This document shows positions 5,616 through 7,146 of a stretch of 7,146 nt of DNA, piece by piece. The DNA comes from RUG626 sp964553775 (GTDB taxonomy: Bacteria; Bacillota; Clostridia; Oscillospirales; Oscillospiraceae): positions 1 through 7,146 of the forward strand of contig CAZKLU010000079.1 in NCBI GenBank assembly GCA_964553775.1, given 5' to 3'. The notes below the pieces were generated by a model. The model searched no databases. It was not told the DNA's origin and saw only the letters and a list, made by a program, of their open reading frames with translations. Position 1 is the first letter of the stretch. The number at the start of each line of letters is the position of its first letter. The position numbers and the translations under genes are program-made.

Positions 5616-6794
5616 TTGGAGCGGAGTGATTCACTGATACGGTTTGTATCCATAGTAGTGTTCGCGGCAATGGTAATATATATGATAAGTACATATTACG
5701 CGCACAATGTCACGTTGCAGACTATGGAAGCTGTCGGAATAGAGCTGCGTGACAATATCGAGACTGAAGGGTATGTTATAAGATCAGAGCAGACTGTATC
5801 GGCGGCAGGTTCCGGCATTGTGGTGACGGCTGAAAGCGGGAAACGCGCCGCCGCCGGAGAACAGATCGCGGTACAGTACAACGGTTCTGAGGCATGGCGC
5901 AGAGCGGCGCAAATGCAGGAGCTTTACGCGCACATATCGCAGCTTACGGCAATGCAAACCGGAAAGACCCGCTCTGAGCTTGCTGACGAGAGTATATTGT
6001 CACTGTCAAAGTGTGTCACATCAGGGGATCTTACGGATCTTTACACTGTCACGCTTGACATTGAGACATATATACTTTCAGAAAACGGCGATGGGAGCGA
6101 TTACACTTCGGAGCTTGAGACGCTGAACGCGAGCCTTGACGCTCTCACAGCCGAAGCGGCAGCCGCATCCGACACAACGGCAATTTCCGCGCCGGTGCCG
6201 GGGATATTTTACGAGATGACTGACGGGTATGAATACATCTCGCCGGACGCGCTTGAGGATATACGGGTCGATGATTATGATTCTCTCATTGGCTCACCTG
6301 AAGCGGACAGCGGGGTGATAGGGAAGCTGGTAACGGATGAGCGGTGGTACTATGTCACGGTTATTGACGAGGATTCCGCCGCGAAGCTCGACAGCAAAAG
6401 CACGGTGCAGGCCACGTTTTCAATGACATACAGTGCCGATCTCACAATGGATATTACATACATAAGCCCTGTAGAGGATGAAAAGTGTGTATTAGTTCTT
6501 TCCTGCGACAGATACATACAGAATGTTTTGGGAGTACGCGATGCCGATTGCGAGATAATATTCAGCAGTGAAAACGGGATACGGGTTCCCCGTGCGGCTG
6601 CTCATGTTGATGATGACGGAACAACATATGTGTACATACTTGAGGGCTTGAGAGCGAAACGTGTAGATGTGACGGTTCTGCGTGAGAGCGGGGATGTGTA
6701 CATGGTTGCGTCAGATTCCGCACTTAGGGTTGGCGACACGCTGATAGTTCAGGCGCAGAATCTCTATGACGGCGCGGTGATGGAAAATGAGTGA
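5616..6794 (+). CDS. Membrane-anchored HlyD-family-like adaptor protein
   Basis: This 392-residue protein has a short N-terminus, one membrane helix (about 8-28) and a large extracytoplasmic part. The segment GYVIRSEQTVSAAGSGIVV onward (52-86) resembles the first half of a lipoyl/barrel-sandwich domain. A helical, Glu/Ala-rich region follows (about 92-185), then a matching ISAPVPGIF segment (about 190) and later beta-rich domains. This is the layout of HlyD-type adaptors, which in Gram-positive bacteria usually work with ABC transporters; none is in the window, so the partner is unknown. The long acidic, Asp/Glu-rich composition is notable. TTG 5616 is the only reasonable start: TGA at 5607-5609 closes the frame upstream and the helix begins at once. 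The ribosome-binding site is ambiguous, either GGAAGGA 5600-5606 (9 bases away) or GGAG 5611-5614 (1 base). An independent promoter lies upstream. Confidence 0.8.
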   Translation: MERSDSLIRFVSIVVFAAMVIYMISTYYAHNVTLQTMEAVGIELRDNIETEGYVIRSEQTVSAAGSGIVVTAESGKRAAAGEQIAVQYNGSEAWRRAAQMQELYAHISQLTAMQTGKTRSELADESILSLSKCVTSGDLTDLYTVTLDIETYILSENGDGSDYTSELETLNASLDALTAEAAAASDTTAISAPVPGIFYEMTDGYEYISPDALEDIRVDDYDSLIGSPEADSGVIGKLVTDERWYYVTVIDEDSAAKLDSKSTVQATFSMTYSADLTMDITYISPVEDEKCVLVLSCDRYIQNVLGVRDADCEIIFSSENGIRVPRAAAHVDDDGTTYVYILEGLRAKRVDVTVLRESGDVYMVASDSALRVGDTLIVQAQNLYDGAVMENE

Positions 6795-6859
6795 GTGGTC
6801 GCGTTTCGCAGCTGGAAATTACGGTGCCGCTCACCCGTGAAGGGTTTGCGCTGAAGAGA

Positions 6860-6936
6860 GGCGGCTTTGCGGGAAATTGATTCGAGGGCAGCCGTTTGTG
6901 AAATTGCTGATATAAATATTTCACTGGAAAGCCGCC
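6860..6936. repeat. Nested inverted repeats after the HlyD-like gene
   Basis: GGCGGCTTT (6860-6868) is exactly complementary to AAAGCCGCC (6928-6936). Within the 59-base loop, GTGAAAT (6898-6904) pairs exactly with ATTTCAC (6918-6924) around an AT-rich loop. Together they could fold as a two-tier stem. No T-run follows directly. The outer right arm lies in the 14-base repeat shared with 3577-3590. Confidence 0.6.
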
Positions 6937-6939
6937 GAA
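6926..6939 (+). repeat. 14-base intergenic repeat, copy 2
   Basis: This is the second identical copy of GGAAAGCCGCCGAA (first at 3577-3590). Here its core forms the right arm of the GGCGGCTTT/AAAGCCGCC inverted repeat. Confidence 0.6.
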
Positions 6940-7146
6940 AGAACCGTTTTTGCTTCGATAAAACGCGGCAGACTTGAAGACAGCGAAAATTTTGCTCCCG
7001 CAGGTATGATATACAGCATCGAGTACTGCTGCTTCTTAGTATAACCGACCCCGATACTTTTGAGTGCAGGGTAAAAATGTTCGGTATTTGGAGTATTTCA
7101 CGAGTTTATAAAGCAGGCGCATAGAATCAGATCCTTATAGACCTTC

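Larger units (their letters stand above)
6795..7146. other. 352-base region without a recognisable gene
   Basis: No frame of convincing length or composition starts here before the window ends. It holds a weak hairpin (ACCC 6833-6836 / GGGT 6842-6845), the overlapping inverted repeats at 6860-6936, CGTTTT 6945-6950 with AAAACG 6960-6965, and CAGCA 7014-7018 with TGCTG 7027-7031. TATAAC (7041-7046) and TATAAA (7107-7112) could serve as -10 elements, but neither has a good -35. The length of the gap suggests that the next gene has its own promoter beyond or near the edge. Confidence 0.55.

Overview
The window looks like a chromosomal segment of a Gram-positive Clostridia-type bacterium, most likely of the Oscillospiraceae/Ruminococcaceae kind. 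This is inferred from the gene order mutL - (small membrane protein) - miaA - hfq - HlyD-like adaptor, the use of TTG starts, purine-rich Shine-Dalgarno sites, moderate GC content, and an Hfq with a short acidic tail. All genes recognised lie on the + strand. I could run no database search.

Layout: bases 2-73 are the likely C-terminal tail of an upstream gene. Bases 225-1283 encode a protein with the alanine racemase fold whose two catalytic positions, the PLP lysine and the catalytic tyrosine, both read as methionine. Its stop codon overlaps the ribosome-binding site of mutL (1297-3390, TTG start), a 697-residue endonuclease-type mismatch repair protein with a tandem repeat in its linker. 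A 407-base non-coding stretch rich in inverted repeats follows. Then come a 66-residue two-helix membrane protein (3798-3998) with the best ribosome-binding site in the window, miaA (4005-4922, tRNA i6A37 synthesis) only 6 bases downstream, and hfq (4999-5259, Sm-like RNA chaperone). After hfq there is a 356-base gap with a perfect 12-bp inverted repeat and a good sigma-A-type promoter, which drives a membrane-anchored HlyD-like protein (5616-6794, TTG start). The last 352 bases carry no recognisable gene but several inverted repeats.

How the genes fit together: mutL, miaA and hfq are a familiar bacterial housekeeping grouping covering DNA repair, tRNA modification and RNA binding. The racemase-like gene appears translationally linked to mutL, and the small membrane protein to miaA. 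The HlyD-like gene probably forms its own transcription unit. The points most worth a second look are the catalytically altered racemase homologue, the structured gap between mutL and the 66-residue gene, and the inverted repeats after hfq and at the HlyD promoter. No new defence or mobile system is evident.
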